From Anaerolineales bacterium (lineage in GTDB: Bacteria > Chloroflexota > Anaerolineae > Anaerolineales > RBG-16-64-43): a stretch of DNA of 64,000 bases. The stretch covers positions 1 to 64,000 of the forward strand of contig JAFGCU010000037.1 in the NCBI GenBank assembly GCA_016932475.1, written 5' to 3'. Below, piece after piece: positions 36,921-45,061 of the stretch. Made by a program: the position numbers and the translations under genes. Position 1 is the first letter of the stretch, and the number at the start of each line of letters is the position of its first letter. Under the pieces are notes generated by a model. The model did not search any database. It saw nothing but the letters and a program-made list of their open reading frames with translations, and was not told the origin of the DNA.

Positions 36921-37931
36921 TTATTTCCGCCCGACGGCGGCGGCGACCCGCTTAATATTCACGACCGCCCCCGCGAATGCTTCCGGCCGCAGGCTCTGCG
37001 CGCCGTCGGAGAGGGCCTCATCCGGGTGCGGATGAACCTCGATGATCAACCCGTCCGCCCCGGCGGCGATCGCCGCGCGCGAGACCGACTCGATGTATTC
37101 GTTCTTGCCGGTCGAGTGACTCGGGTCGACGATCACCGGAAGATGGGAAAGCCGCTTGACGACCGGGATCGCGTTGATGTCGGTCGTGTTGCGGGTGGCC
37201 GTTTCGAACGTGCGGATTCCCCGTTCGCACAAGACAACGCGCGCGTTGCCGCTGGCCAGCAGGTACTCGGCCGCCATCAGCCATTCTTCGATCGTCGCGC
37301 TGATCCCGCGTTTGAGCAGCACCGGATGCCCGCTCCTGCCGACCTCCTGGAGCAGCGGGAAGTTCTGCATGTTGCGCGCGCCGATCTGGAGCATGTCCGC
37401 GTAGCGCGCCACGGTTTCCACCTGCTCCAGCGACATCACCTCGGTCACCACCGGCAGACCGGTCGCATCCCGGGCTTCGGCCAGGAGTTTCAATCCCTCT
37501 TCGGCCATCCCCTGGAACGAGTACGGCGAGGAGCGCGGTTTATAGGCCCCTCCGCGGAGCATGTGCGCCCCCGCCGATTTGACCGCCCTGGCCGTTTCGA
37601 TGATCTGCTCGCGGCTTTCCACAGCGCACGGGCCGGCGATGAAGACGACCGCCTCCCCGCCGATGGCCACCGGGCCGACGCGGACGACCGTGCTATCCGG
37701 GCGCGCGTCGCGCGACGTCAGCTTGTACGGTTTGAGGATGCGAACCACCCGCTCCACGCCCGGCAGCAACTCCAGGTGCTCCCATTCGATCTGGCGCTCA
37801 TCGCCCAACACGCCGATCACGGTGCGTTCCTCGCCGCGGGAGACGTTTACGCCGTACCCCATCTCCTTCACCCGGCGCACCGTTTCGTCGATCGCTTCAT
37901 TGGCCGCATGATCCTGCATAACGATAACCAT
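36921..37931 (-). CDS. aroF: 3-deoxy-7-phosphoheptulonate synthase (DAHP synthase, type I-beta)
   Basis: A 336-residue enzyme for the first committed step, joining phosphoenolpyruvate and erythrose-4-phosphate. Residues 1-70 form a ferredoxin-like regulatory domain. The TIM barrel follows with [57 protein letters not shown] and [10 protein letters not shown]. The frame extends far upstream, but only ATG 37931 begins family-like sequence and it has AGGAGAGAC before it. The N-terminal domain is typical of forms feedback-inhibited by Phe or Tyr. Confidence 0.95.
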   Translation of the reverse strand: MVIVMQDHAANEAIDETVRRVKEMGYGVNVSRGEERTVIGVLGDERQIEWEHLELLPGVERVVRILKPYKLTSRDARPDSTVVRVGPVAIGGEAVVFIAGPCAVESREQIIETARAVKSAGAHMLRGGAYKPRSSPYSFQGMAEEGLKLLAEARDATGLPVVTEVMSLEQVETVARYADMLQIGARNMQNFPLLQEVGRSGHPVLLKRGISATIEEWLMAAEYLLASGNARVVLCERGIRTFETATRNTTDINAIPVVKRLSHLPVIVDPSHSTGKNEYIESVSRAAIAAGADGLIIEVHPHPDEALSDGAQSLRPEAFAGAVVNIKRVAAAVGRK

Positions 37932-38026
37932 GGTGTCTCTCCTTTTCCCAGCATGTATGGGCGCGGCATGCCGCGCCTCTTCCAGGCGGATTTCCGGCAA
38001 CCGGCGCAGCGCGGCTCCGGTTGCGG

Positions 38027-39256
38027 TCATTCTTCGTTCCCCAATGTCCGGGTCGGATACGACCCCAGTTCGCGGACGAACTCGGTGTGCGTGCGCATCT
38101 CTTCCAGCGCTTCCACCACCTTCGGATCCGCGGCATCGCCCTCGAAATCCAGATAGAACAGGTAATGCCACGGCTTCTTGCGGTCCGGGCGGGATTCGAT
38201 CTTGTTCAGGTTGATGCCGCGCTGCGCGAGCACGTTCAGGCAGGAGTGCAGCGCGCCGGGTTTGTGGCGGGTGGCGAAGATCAGCGAGGTCTTGGACGGC
38301 TTGCCGATCGGCCGAGCCTCCTTCGAAAGCAGGAGGAAGCGGGTGTAATTCGCCTGGACATCCTGGATCGAGCGGGCGATGATGTTCAGCCCGTAGATTT
38401 TCGCCGCCGTTTCGCTGGCGATCGCCGCGCGGTCCGGCCGTTTTTCCTGTGCCAGAATTTTTGCCGCGCCGGCCGTGTCGTACACCGGGACCGCTTCCCA
38501 ATGCTGGGAGGAGATCCAGCGCGCGCACTGCTCGAGCGCCTGCGGATGGCTGATCACCTGGCGGACCGTATCCACCTCCACCCCCGGCGGCAGCATCGCG
38601 CATTCCCGGACCGGAAGGATGAATTCCCCGATGATATGCAGGTCGTATTCCAGCAGCAGATCGTAGGAGGTGTGGATCGAGCCGGTGGTGGAATTTTCGA
38701 CCGGCAGGAGGCCGGCTTCCACGCGGTCGCTCGTCACCGCCAGGCAGATTTCCTGGAAGGTCCGGCAGGGTGTGCGCGAGGTTTCCGAACCGATCCCGAG
38801 CAGAATCGCTTCCTCGGAGAAAGCACCGTGCTCTCCCTGGAAGGCGATCGAGGCCGGGGTGCGGTACGCCTCAAGCGCCGGTTTTTCGGCCGGCGGGCCG
38901 GCCAGATCCGGCCGCAGCGACTCCGCCTCGTGCAGGTAGACATGGCGGATCTCACCCGGGGTGCGTTCGGTATTCCAGAGGATCAGGACGCGGATGCAGC
39001 GCGGAACGCTGCCGGCGACGTCGATCTCGTGCGCGCACAGCATCGCGGTATCCCGCCATCCGATCTCCCGGGCGGATAACGCCGGGAAGGCGGCGTTCAG
39101 GTCCGGCGTGGTGGTGAAGATGATCGCCGCCAGATCTTCCGGCAGGAATCCGTTGCGCTTGTGGATTTCCAGAAGCAATTCCTTGGTCCGCGCCGACAAG
39201 TCCTCGGATTTATTGCTGGGCGAGGTTGTCGCGCCTCGAATTCCCCGGACGGCCAT
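38027..39256 (-). CDS. pheA: AroH-type chorismate mutase fused to prephenate dehydratase
   Basis: A 409-residue fusion. Residues 1-120 match the AroH (trimeric, Bacillus-type) chorismate mutase: [55 protein letters not shown] and [14 protein letters not shown]. Residues ~130-315 are prephenate dehydratase: [34 protein letters not shown], and the catalytic NYTRFLLLS. Residues ~325-400 are an ACT domain with NKIESRP, the Phe-binding motif. Common PheA fusions use the unrelated AroQ mutase. A GGAGGAA site precedes the ATG, and the attenuator lies upstream. Confidence 0.93.
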   Translation of the reverse strand: MAVRGIRGATTSPSNKSEDLSARTKELLLEIHKRNGFLPEDLAAIIFTTTPDLNAAFPALSAREIGWRDTAMLCAHEIDVAGSVPRCIRVLILWNTERTPGEIRHVYLHEAESLRPDLAGPPAEKPALEAYRTPASIAFQGEHGAFSEEAILLGIGSETSRTPCRTFQEICLAVTSDRVEAGLLPVENSTTGSIHTSYDLLLEYDLHIIGEFILPVRECAMLPPGVEVDTVRQVISHPQALEQCARWISSQHWEAVPVYDTAGAAKILAQEKRPDRAAIASETAAKIYGLNIIARSIQDVQANYTRFLLLSKEARPIGKPSKTSLIFATRHKPGALHSCLNVLAQRGINLNKIESRPDRKKPWHYLFYLDFEGDAADPKVVEALEEMRTHTEFVRELGSYPTRTLGNEE

Positions 39257-39319
39257 GATGTTCCTCCGAATTTTCAGGTTTCCCTCCCGGAGGCCCGGGG
39301 CCTTTTCAGAGGGGTGGAT

Positions 39320-39353
39320 AAAAAAAAACCGCGAGGCCGTTTGGCCTCGCGGT
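39320..39353 (-). terminator. Attenuator terminator before pheA
   Basis: On the minus strand ACCGCGAGGCC (39343-39353) pairs perfectly with GGCCTCGCGGT (39328-39338) across a 4-nt loop, followed by an unbroken T tract to 39320. It lies 35 nt after the leader-peptide stop and 63 nt before pheA, so it must be bypassed for the operon to be expressed. Confidence 0.9.
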
Positions 39354-39387
39354 ATGTGTTGGGCGTGTTACCGGACTTGGACCCTTC

Positions 39388-39462
39388 TCAACGCGAAGCG
39401 ACGGCTGCCTTAGGGGCACCGTAAAAATACGCGTAAAAGAAGAAGCCCAGGTTCGATTGCAT
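39388..39462 (-). CDS. Phe/Tyr-rich leader peptide of the aromatic operon
   Basis: A 24-residue open frame (ATG 39462, TGA 39388-39390). Its middle reads FFFYAYFY, codons 39421-39444: seven aromatic residues in eight. The preceding in-frame ATG (39472-39474) overlaps the -10 box, so the shorter start is more likely and translation would be nearly leaderless; no ribosome site is seen. The reading frame ends before a terminator, as in the known pheA and pheST leaders. A stalled ribosome at the Phe/Tyr codons would leave 39391-39399 free to pair with the terminator arm. This gene is too short for routine gene finding. Confidence 0.85.
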   Translation of the reverse strand: MQSNLGFFFYAYFYGAPKAAVASR

Positions 39463-39472
39463 AATGTAAGGC

Positions 39473-39501
39473 ATGTTAGCATAAGCGGCAAATACTGTCA
39501 A
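39473..39501 (-). promoter_or_regulatory. Promoter of the aromatic operon
   Basis: Consensus TTGACA (39496-39501), an ideal 17-bp spacer, then TAACAT (39473-39478) on the minus strand. Transcription should start near 39466, four or so bases before the leader-peptide ATG at 39462. The -35 box overlaps the last codons of the degenerate gene upstream. Confidence 0.8.
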
Positions 39502-39979
39502 GCTCGAATTCTTAATTCAATTTGTAATGGCATAGGCCATAATTCAAGACGCTTTCGATCCGCTTGTTCGTTCCTAAGCGTCACAATTTCACCTACTTTT
39601 GGCCAGCCAGCGAAAAATAAATCTTCCCCATTATTCTCCAACCATTCTTCTAGCTGCGCAATTCCGCGAGATCTCTCAAATTCTGCAACCCTTCGTCTTC
39701 AAGTTTGTTTGAGATGCTATCAAGGGTTGGAAATTGAGCTGTAAAATCATCATCCGTAAAAAGTACGATATCTTCTAACCCTCCAAGAAAACCTGCATTT
39801 TTTCTTCCGATAAGTTCCTTTATCTCATCAAATTGATCTGGATTCGTTTCACAGAAGCTAACCGATGTCAAAAGATGACCTTCCTCGAGCGGAAGATGAT
39901 CGAAAACGTCAAAGCCCCCTTTCGTGATTTCCGTGATTGGAACGCGATCTGCGCATGGGCCAGGGGAATTGCGGATGCG
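39498..39979 (-). pseudogene. AT-rich frameshifted gene remnant
   Basis: On the minus strand, 39979-39650 reads as a protein-like frame (KGGFDVFDHLPLEEGHLL, then FLGGLEDIVLFTDDDF) but has no convincing start, and it closes at TAG 39650. A second frame overlapping it near 39690 continues the protein-like sequence (GIAQLEEWLENNGEDLFFAGW, shown in part) to TGA 39498. A one-base indel around 39670-39700 would join them. The stretch is clearly AT-richer than its neighbours, which suggests foreign origin. The family is not recognised. Confidence 0.6.
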
Positions 39980-40045
39980 TTAAAATAACACACCGAGTGC
40001 CGCCATTTTGGAGCGGATATTCAGTCATCCTTAGAAAGGTTCCTC

Positions 40046-40960
40046 ATGACCCAAACCTGGACCGCCGAGAACATTCCCGACCTGACCGGAAAAATCGTTG
40101 TCGTCACCGGAGCCAACAGCGGCATCGGTTATGAAGAAGCCCGGGCGCTGGCCGGCAAAAAGGCAACTGTGATCCTTGCCTGCCGCAACGAGGAAAAAGG
40201 CCGGGCCGCCGCCGCGCGGATCGTTGCGGAACATACACAAGCCGGTGTTGAGCTTATGCGGGTAAACCTATCCGACCTGGCTTCCATACGCCGCTTCGCC
40301 GGCGAATTCGCCGCCCGCTTCGATCGGCTCGATATCCTGATCAATAACGCGGGGATCATGGCGGTTCCGCCCGGAAAGACGGCGGACGGCTTCGAATTGC
40401 AGTTCGGCACCAATCACTTGGGACATTTCGCGCTTACAGGGCTCCTGATCGAGCGCATCCTCCACACACCCCGCGCCCGAATCGTCACCGTCAGCAGCGG
40501 CGGACATCGTTTTGCCGCAATGGACTTCGGCAATCTCAACGCAGAAAAAGGCTATGACCCGCAAAGAGCCTATGCCCAGAGCAAACTTGCCAACCTGCTC
40601 TTCACCTACGAGCTGCAGAGGCGTTTGGAATCCGCGGGGGCGGATGCCATCTCCACGGCGGCCCACCCCGGCTGGACGGCGACCAATCTCGGACCGGATT
40701 GGCGGATGGTCAGGTTTATCAGCAAGTTAATCGCCCAAGAGGCGGCGATGGGCGCGTTGCCGGAGTTGTACGCCGCCACCGCGCCGGAGGTCCGCGGGGC
40801 CGATTATTACGGCCCGGGCGGCTTCCAGGAAATACGCGGGTATCCGGTAAAAGTCCAATCCAGTAATCGATCCCACGATCGGGATGCGGCCTTCAAGCTT
40901 TGGAAGGTTTCAGAAGAAATGACCGGGGTGCGGTTCCTGGATTCAGGTGCGTCCACCTGA
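40046..40960 (+). CDS. Short-chain dehydrogenase (retinol dehydrogenase-like)
   Basis: A 304-residue classical SDR. The cofactor motif VTGANSGIG is at residues ~20-28, LINNAGIM near 98, the Ser of VTVSSGGH, and catalytic YAQSKLAN near 175. The conserved NHLGHFALTGLL and HPGWTATNL place it close to the retinol-dehydrogenase/WWOX-like group, which are NADP-dependent oxidoreductases of lipophilic alcohols. The substrate is unknown. The start follows a GAAAGGTTCC stretch; it is apparently monocistronic. Confidence 0.88.
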   Translation: MTQTWTAENIPDLTGKIVVVTGANSGIGYEEARALAGKKATVILACRNEEKGRAAAARIVAEHTQAGVELMRVNLSDLASIRRFAGEFAARFDRLDILINNAGIMAVPPGKTADGFELQFGTNHLGHFALTGLLIERILHTPRARIVTVSSGGHRFAAMDFGNLNAEKGYDPQRAYAQSKLANLLFTYELQRRLESAGADAISTAAHPGWTATNLGPDWRMVRFISKLIAQEAAMGALPELYAATAPEVRGADYYGPGGFQEIRGYPVKVQSSNRSHDRDAAFKLWKVSEEMTGVRFLDSGAST

Positions 40961-41275
40961 TCCAATAATCCAATAGGATCGATAACATCCGTCCCATCCG
41001 GCCTCTTCGGCATCCGCCGGGTTGTCTCTTCATCATCGTGCTGAGTGCCGCTCGTCACCTACTGCCAAAGGCAGTGGTTTTGAAACCTAGTAAAAAAACT
41101 CCGTCCCTCACGCTGAGAGCGCCGGTGTTTTTGATTGACAGCAGCGGTCTGAAGCGCCGCCCGCAGATCCGCTATCCGCCGCCGCACAGGGGATGGGCCG
41201 CGGGGGTGATTAAAGGCAAAGCGGCGGCGGGCCGATTACCATTCGCCCGCCGCCGCCGATTTGCCCGGACGGTTT
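40961..41275. terminator. Convergent intergenic region with two hairpins
   Basis: ACTGCC (41061-41066) and GGCAGT (41070-41075) followed by GGTTTTG could end the dehydrogenase transcript. GCGGCGGCGGGC (41221-41232) and its complement (41245-41256) form a 12-bp stem followed on the minus strand by TTTGCCTTTA and could end the ABC transporter operon. Nothing else is seen in these 315 bp. Confidence 0.5.
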
Positions 41276-42070
41276 TTAAATATACAGGTCGCGTTTATTA
41301 TAGAACCAGTATGCCGCCGCCACGCAGACGACGACGATCGTCGCCGAAAGCAGCAGGTACGCGCCGTCCAACGTGCCGGTCTGTAAAAGTTCCCCCGCGT
41401 CGAAATATTTAAACGGCGTGAAGTATTTCAAGAAATCCAGGTCTTTCTGCATGGCGGAGATGACCGACATGAAGTAGGTAGCCAGGATGATTCCAACGGC
41501 GGCCGATCCGGAGAGCTTGTACTGTTTCATCGCGCAGCCCAGCAACAGGCCGATGGCCAGGAAGATCAGCTCTATGGCAAACATGGCCTGCATCTCGAGC
41601 GCCAGGAAATCATAGAAAGCTTGGTCGGGGCTGTACGAGCGCACCGCAAGAAGCGAGATCGCCCAGGTGATCAGCACGAAGGCAATGCAGTTGACCAGGG
41701 CGGTCAGCGCTTTGGCCGTGATGACTCGGCTGCGCGACACCGGCAGCACCAGCGAAAATTCGACTGTCTTGTCGCGCTCCTCTTTTGAGATGATGCCGCT
41801 GCCCCACATTGCCGCCGCGATGGCGCCCATCAACCCAAAGTAGATGAACATGATGCCGTAGAAACCGGTGATCGTGGTCAGGTTGAAGGCGCGCATGCTC
41901 AGGGCATCCAGCACTGCCGGGGGCATGGAATCCATAATTTTCGCCATCTCGGGGTCGCCGACAAAACCGGAAAATTTTGCCGCCGCCATAAAGATCAGCA
42001 GCCCGATAATAAAGCTCCAGATCAGCAGCGATTTAACGTTGGCTTTCAGTTCATAAAAAAAGATGTTCAT
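41276..42070 (-). CDS. ABC-2 type transporter permease, second subunit
   Basis: A 264-residue integral membrane protein with six predicted helices, starting MNIFFYELKANVKSLLIW. An EERDKTVEFSLVLPVSRSRVITAK loop is typical of the ABC-2 permease family, where it marks the coupling region. An upstream in-frame ATG would add 17 unrelated residues; ATG 42070 has AAGGAGGC before it. It is the last gene of a three-gene exporter operon and is related to the next permease. Confidence 0.88.
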   Translation of the reverse strand: MNIFFYELKANVKSLLIWSFIIGLLIFMAAAKFSGFVGDPEMAKIMDSMPPAVLDALSMRAFNLTTITGFYGIMFIYFGLMGAIAAAMWGSGIISKEERDKTVEFSLVLPVSRSRVITAKALTALVNCIAFVLITWAISLLAVRSYSPDQAFYDFLALEMQAMFAIELIFLAIGLLLGCAMKQYKLSGSAAVGIILATYFMSVISAMQKDLDFLKYFTPFKYFDAGELLQTGTLDGAYLLLSATIVVVCVAAAYWFYNKRDLYI

Positions 42071-42081
42071 CAGGCGCCTCC

Positions 42082-42891
42082 TTACGACACCGCTGAAATG
42101 TCGCGGCGGGTGTACAGCCAATAACTTGCCGCCACCGCGATCACGGTGACCGCTGCGTTGAGCAGGACCAGCGGCGCATTATATGCGCCGTGCTGGACGA
42201 TGTACGCGGCATCCAAGTGTTTAAAGGGCGTGACGAGTTCCAGCTTCACATCGCCAAGGATGCCGCTAAATGCACTTAATACGTACATCCCGAACCCCAG
42301 GCCGAGGGCATACGGCGTCACGCTGCGCACCCGCTTGACCAGCAGCGAAACCACCAGCCCGACACTCAAGAAAAAGAGCTGGAAGATTAGGATGCCGATC
42401 AGCAGCAGGATCAGCGTGCCTGGTTCGTATGCGTGCTCGCCGCGGAAAAGCGTGATCGCGGTGAAACTGGCCGCCCACACCACCAGGTTGGTGATGGTCA
42501 GGCTGGTCATCGCGGCCAGCAGTTTACTGGTCAGAATCTGCCCACGGCTTACCGGCTTGGTCATCAGAAAATCGGCGGTCAGCTCGCTCTCTTCGATCGA
42601 GACCAGCCCAAAGCCGTAGTTGCCGGCTTGGATAGCCAAGCAGAGCTGGACGAACATAAGGACGAAACTAAAAAAACCCAGCACGGTGGCAAGATCCATT
42701 CTGTCCATGCCGAAGGCAACCCGCAATTCCTGCGGGTACTTTTCCATAAATTCGTTCATCAACGCCGCCTGGTCGGCGAATACCGGGAACATGGCAAAAA
42801 AGAAAACGATCAGGAATGCCATAGACAACGACCAAATGACGATCGATTTTAGCCGTATGAGAAATTCGTGTCGGTAGATGGTTGCGCTCAT
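42082..42891 (-). CDS. ABC-2 type transporter permease, first subunit
   Basis: A 269-residue integral membrane protein with six predicted helices. The loop SIEESELTADFLMTKPVSRGQILTSK is the counterpart of the same loop in the next gene, so the two probably form a heterodimer. Both end in a helix followed by a W-LYxRRDI / WFYNKRDLYI motif, showing common descent. The gap to the ATPase gene is 9 bp and to the second permease 11 bp. Confidence 0.88.
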   Translation of the reverse strand: MSATIYRHEFLIRLKSIVIWSLSMAFLIVFFFAMFPVFADQAALMNEFMEKYPQELRVAFGMDRMDLATVLGFFSFVLMFVQLCLAIQAGNYGFGLVSIEESELTADFLMTKPVSRGQILTSKLLAAMTSLTITNLVVWAASFTAITLFRGEHAYEPGTLILLLIGILIFQLFFLSVGLVVSLLVKRVRSVTPYALGLGFGMYVLSAFSGILGDVKLELVTPFKHLDAAYIVQHGAYNAPLVLLNAAVTVIAVAASYWLYTRRDISAVS

Positions 42892-42900
42892 CGCTGCCGC

Positions 42901-43773
42901 CTATTCGTAGTAGTGCATGAAAATTTCTTCGAGGGTCGGCTCTTCGATGGTCACATCTTCCAGCTTCATGCCGCCGATTTTCTTGACCACCGCGTTGATG
43001 TCGCCCTTGAAGAAGAAGCTCACCGTGCCATTGTCGGTTTGCACATTGGTCACGCCCGCCATCTTGACATCGGCCGGTTTCAGTTCCTTGGCCGTCACGC
43101 ACACCTTTTTATAATTGTTCTTTTGCAGGGCGCGGATGTCGGAGATCTCCACGATCTTGCCCTCGCGGATGATCCCTACCCGGTTGCACAGCCGCTGGAC
43201 TTCGCCCAGAATGTGGGAGGAGAAGAAGACGGTCACGCCGCGCGCGTTTTCCTTGCGGATCAGATCGAAGAACTTGCGTTGCATCAGCGGATCGAGCCCG
43301 GCGGTCGGCTCATCGAGGAACAGCAGTTTGGGGCTGTGCAGCAGTCCCTGGACGATCCCAACCTTTTTCTTGTTGCCATAGGAAAGGTCGCTGATGCGCC
43401 GGTTCATTTCCAGTTCCATGTACTCGGATAGTTCGCGCATCCGCTGGGTGCAGTCGCCGTCGAAGAAACTGGCGGAATACTTGAGCAGATCGATGACTTT
43501 CATGCCTTCGTAGTAAAAGACCTCGGAAGGGAGATAGCCGATGTCGCGGCGGATCTCCGGCCCGTGGGTGGTCACATCCTTGCCGAAGATTTTGGCGCTT
43601 CCACTGGTCGGGTGGATCAGGGATAGCAGCAGGCGGATGGTGGTCGACTTCCCGGCGCCGTTCGGACCGATGAAGCCGAAGATTTCCCCCTGTTCTTCAT
43701 TGAAAGAGACGTCCACAATGCCGCGGGATTTGCCGTAATACTTCGTGAGTTTACTGACTTCGATGACGCTCAT
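42901..43773 (-). CDS. ABC transporter ATPase (ABC-2 exporter)
   Basis: A 290-residue ATPase. Walker A is GPNGAGKSTT (about 38-47), the signature is LSYGNKKKVGIVQGL instead of the usual LSGGQ, and Walker B is LLFLDEPTAGLD. A C-terminal ~80-residue domain (DIRALQKNNYKKV onward) is typical of drug or polyketide exporters of the CcmA/BcrA type. It should energise the two permeases downstream. The cargo is unknown. Confidence 0.93.
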   Translation of the reverse strand: MSVIEVSKLTKYYGKSRGIVDVSFNEEQGEIFGFIGPNGAGKSTTIRLLLSLIHPTSGSAKIFGKDVTTHGPEIRRDIGYLPSEVFYYEGMKVIDLLKYSASFFDGDCTQRMRELSEYMELEMNRRISDLSYGNKKKVGIVQGLLHSPKLLFLDEPTAGLDPLMQRKFFDLIRKENARGVTVFFSSHILGEVQRLCNRVGIIREGKIVEISDIRALQKNNYKKVCVTAKELKPADVKMAGVTNVQTDNGTVSFFFKGDINAVVKKIGGMKLEDVTIEEPTLEEIFMHYYE

Positions 43774-44026
43774 AGAATTGCTCCTTTGGGCGGGGAGAGG
43801 TGAAAAATAACGGTTTGGGAGTATCCAATCCAGAAGATTATATATCCAGAATCATGAAAAGGAAGGTTCCGAGGTCGGTTTTTACGCGTCTCCGGCTCCA
43901 AACCCCGCCGGAATGGAGAGGCCGACGCCGGAAAGCCTGTCCGCCGGCTGCTCTTCGGCACGTTTTTCCGGATTTGGATACAATCCGTGAATAGGCAAAT
44001 CCGGACAAATACCAGGAGGATATGGC

Positions 44027-44695
44027 ATGCATACCCAAAAGGGCAAACGAAGGCTCTATTCGGTTATCATCGTCTCCATCCTCGCCGCGCTGTCCTGCAC
44101 GTTTCCCGTCGGCACGGAGACCCCATCCACCCTCACCGTGACGTCTCCCGCCTCCACGGAGTCCGCCACGCCGACCGTATCCGCGGCCGCTCCAACCGAA
44201 CCCGGACCCATCCATACGGTCGCCCCGTCGCCCACCCCCACGCAGACGCCCGTTCCCCCCACCCCCACCTTCGATTTCTCCGGCTGGCTCGCGGTGGTCG
44301 GCACCTGGTCCGGTTGCGTGGACGACCCGGCACCCGGCGTGCCGTATCCGGCCGCGCACTGCACCGCCCCATCGGGCAATTTTGTGACGCTATGGATTAA
44401 AAACACCTGCGTCATCGGCGAATATTGCGGCAACTACGTTAAAGCCCGGTTTGAAAGCGAGTTCATCCTGTTGAAACTGACGCTGCTCGGCATCCAGGGT
44501 CCCGTCGTCTGGATGCACGGGGAATCCAGCGCTATGTACCCGGATGCCACGACGGATGTGGCGATCCAGCGCGAGGGGAACACGGTGAAGGTCACCGAGA
44601 AGGCGGGGCACAGGGAGATCCTTGTCCTGCCGCGCGGATGTGATTCGGTCATCGTCGGGAACACCGGGATCGGGTGCTTCGACTACTTGGCATAA
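44027..44695 (+). CDS. Secreted lipoprotein with Thr/Pro-rich linker
   Basis: A 222-residue predicted lipoprotein. The signal peptide ends AALSC (Cys near residue 24), followed by a ~55-residue Thr/Pro/Ser linker (TPTQTPVPPTPT) and a C-terminal domain of about 140 residues. That domain contains several Cys (WSGCVDDPAPG, CTAPSGN, NTCVIGEYCGN, RGCDS, GCFDY) that could form disulfides, and a WMHGE motif. The domain resembles no family I can name. AGGAGGATATGGC precedes the ATG. It is monocistronic. Confidence 0.75.
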   Translation: MHTQKGKRRLYSVIIVSILAALSCTFPVGTETPSTLTVTSPASTESATPTVSAAAPTEPGPIHTVAPSPTPTQTPVPPTPTFDFSGWLAVVGTWSGCVDDPAPGVPYPAAHCTAPSGNFVTLWIKNTCVIGEYCGNYVKARFESEFILLKLTLLGIQGPVVWMHGESSAMYPDATTDVAIQREGNTVKVTEKAGHREILVLPRGCDSVIVGNTGIGCFDYLA

Positions 44696-44762
44696 GGCGC
44701 CTTGCGGCTTTTTTCCATCGACCGCAAGCAATCGGGGTAGGAACGGGAAGTCCAAATATCGG

Positions 44763-44794
44763 AAAGGAGAGGGAGAATACGATCCCTCTCCTTT
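44763..44794 (+). terminator. Hairpin downstream of the lipoprotein gene
   Basis: A perfect 12-bp stem joins AAAGGAGAGGGA (44763-44774) and TCCCTCTCCTTT (44783-44794), 68 nt after the lipoprotein stop. The T tract is short, so termination is probable rather than certain. Confidence 0.55.
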
Positions 44795-44834
44795 GTATAT
44801 GCGATGCACCCGGCGCAAATCAAGCGAGGGATGA

Positions 44835-44981
44835 ATGGTGAATCTCTATCATGTGGATGCATTTACCGATACGCCATTTATGGGCAATCCGGCCGGCGTC
44901 TGCCTGTTGGATGAGCCCAGAAGCGATAGGTGGATGGCGCAAATCGCCCGCAGCGCATGGATGCCGGCGGGTGTGATTTAA
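44835..44981 (+). pseudogene. Truncated PhzF-family protein fragment
   Basis: The 48-residue frame opens like a PhzF-family isomerase/epimerase: a YHVDAFTDTPFMGNPAGVC-type start followed by LLDEP and RWMAQIAR. Normal PhzF proteins have about 260-300 residues. After IARSAWMPAG the sequence stops at TAA 44979, two bases before a family B palindrome, and no continuation is found on either side of it. It looks like the leftover 5' end of a deleted gene. Confidence 0.7.
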
Positions 44982-44983
44982 AC

Positions 44984-45050
44984 CACCAAGGCGCCAAGGA
45001 ACAAAGAAAACGTAACCGCCGTGTTTTCTTTGTTCCTTGGTGCCTTGGTG
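44984..45050. repeat. Palindromic repeat, family B copy 3
   Basis: The left arm (44984-45011) and right arm (45023-45050) are complementary over 28 positions with one mismatch (core CCAAGGAACAAAGAAAAC). ACCGCC/GGCGGT elements link it to the other family B copies. It separates the PhzF fragment from the end of the large unknown gene. Confidence 0.85.
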
Positions 45051-45061
45051 TCTTGGCGGTG

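Noticed and set aside
37932-38603. Long N-terminal extension of DAHP synthase
   Set aside because: The extension is the out-of-frame reading of pheA, with Gly/Ala/Arg-rich composition; the ribosome site and family start are at 37931.
44622-44834. 70-codon frame after the lipoprotein gene
   Set aside because: It overlaps the lipoprotein in another frame and passes through the terminator hairpin.
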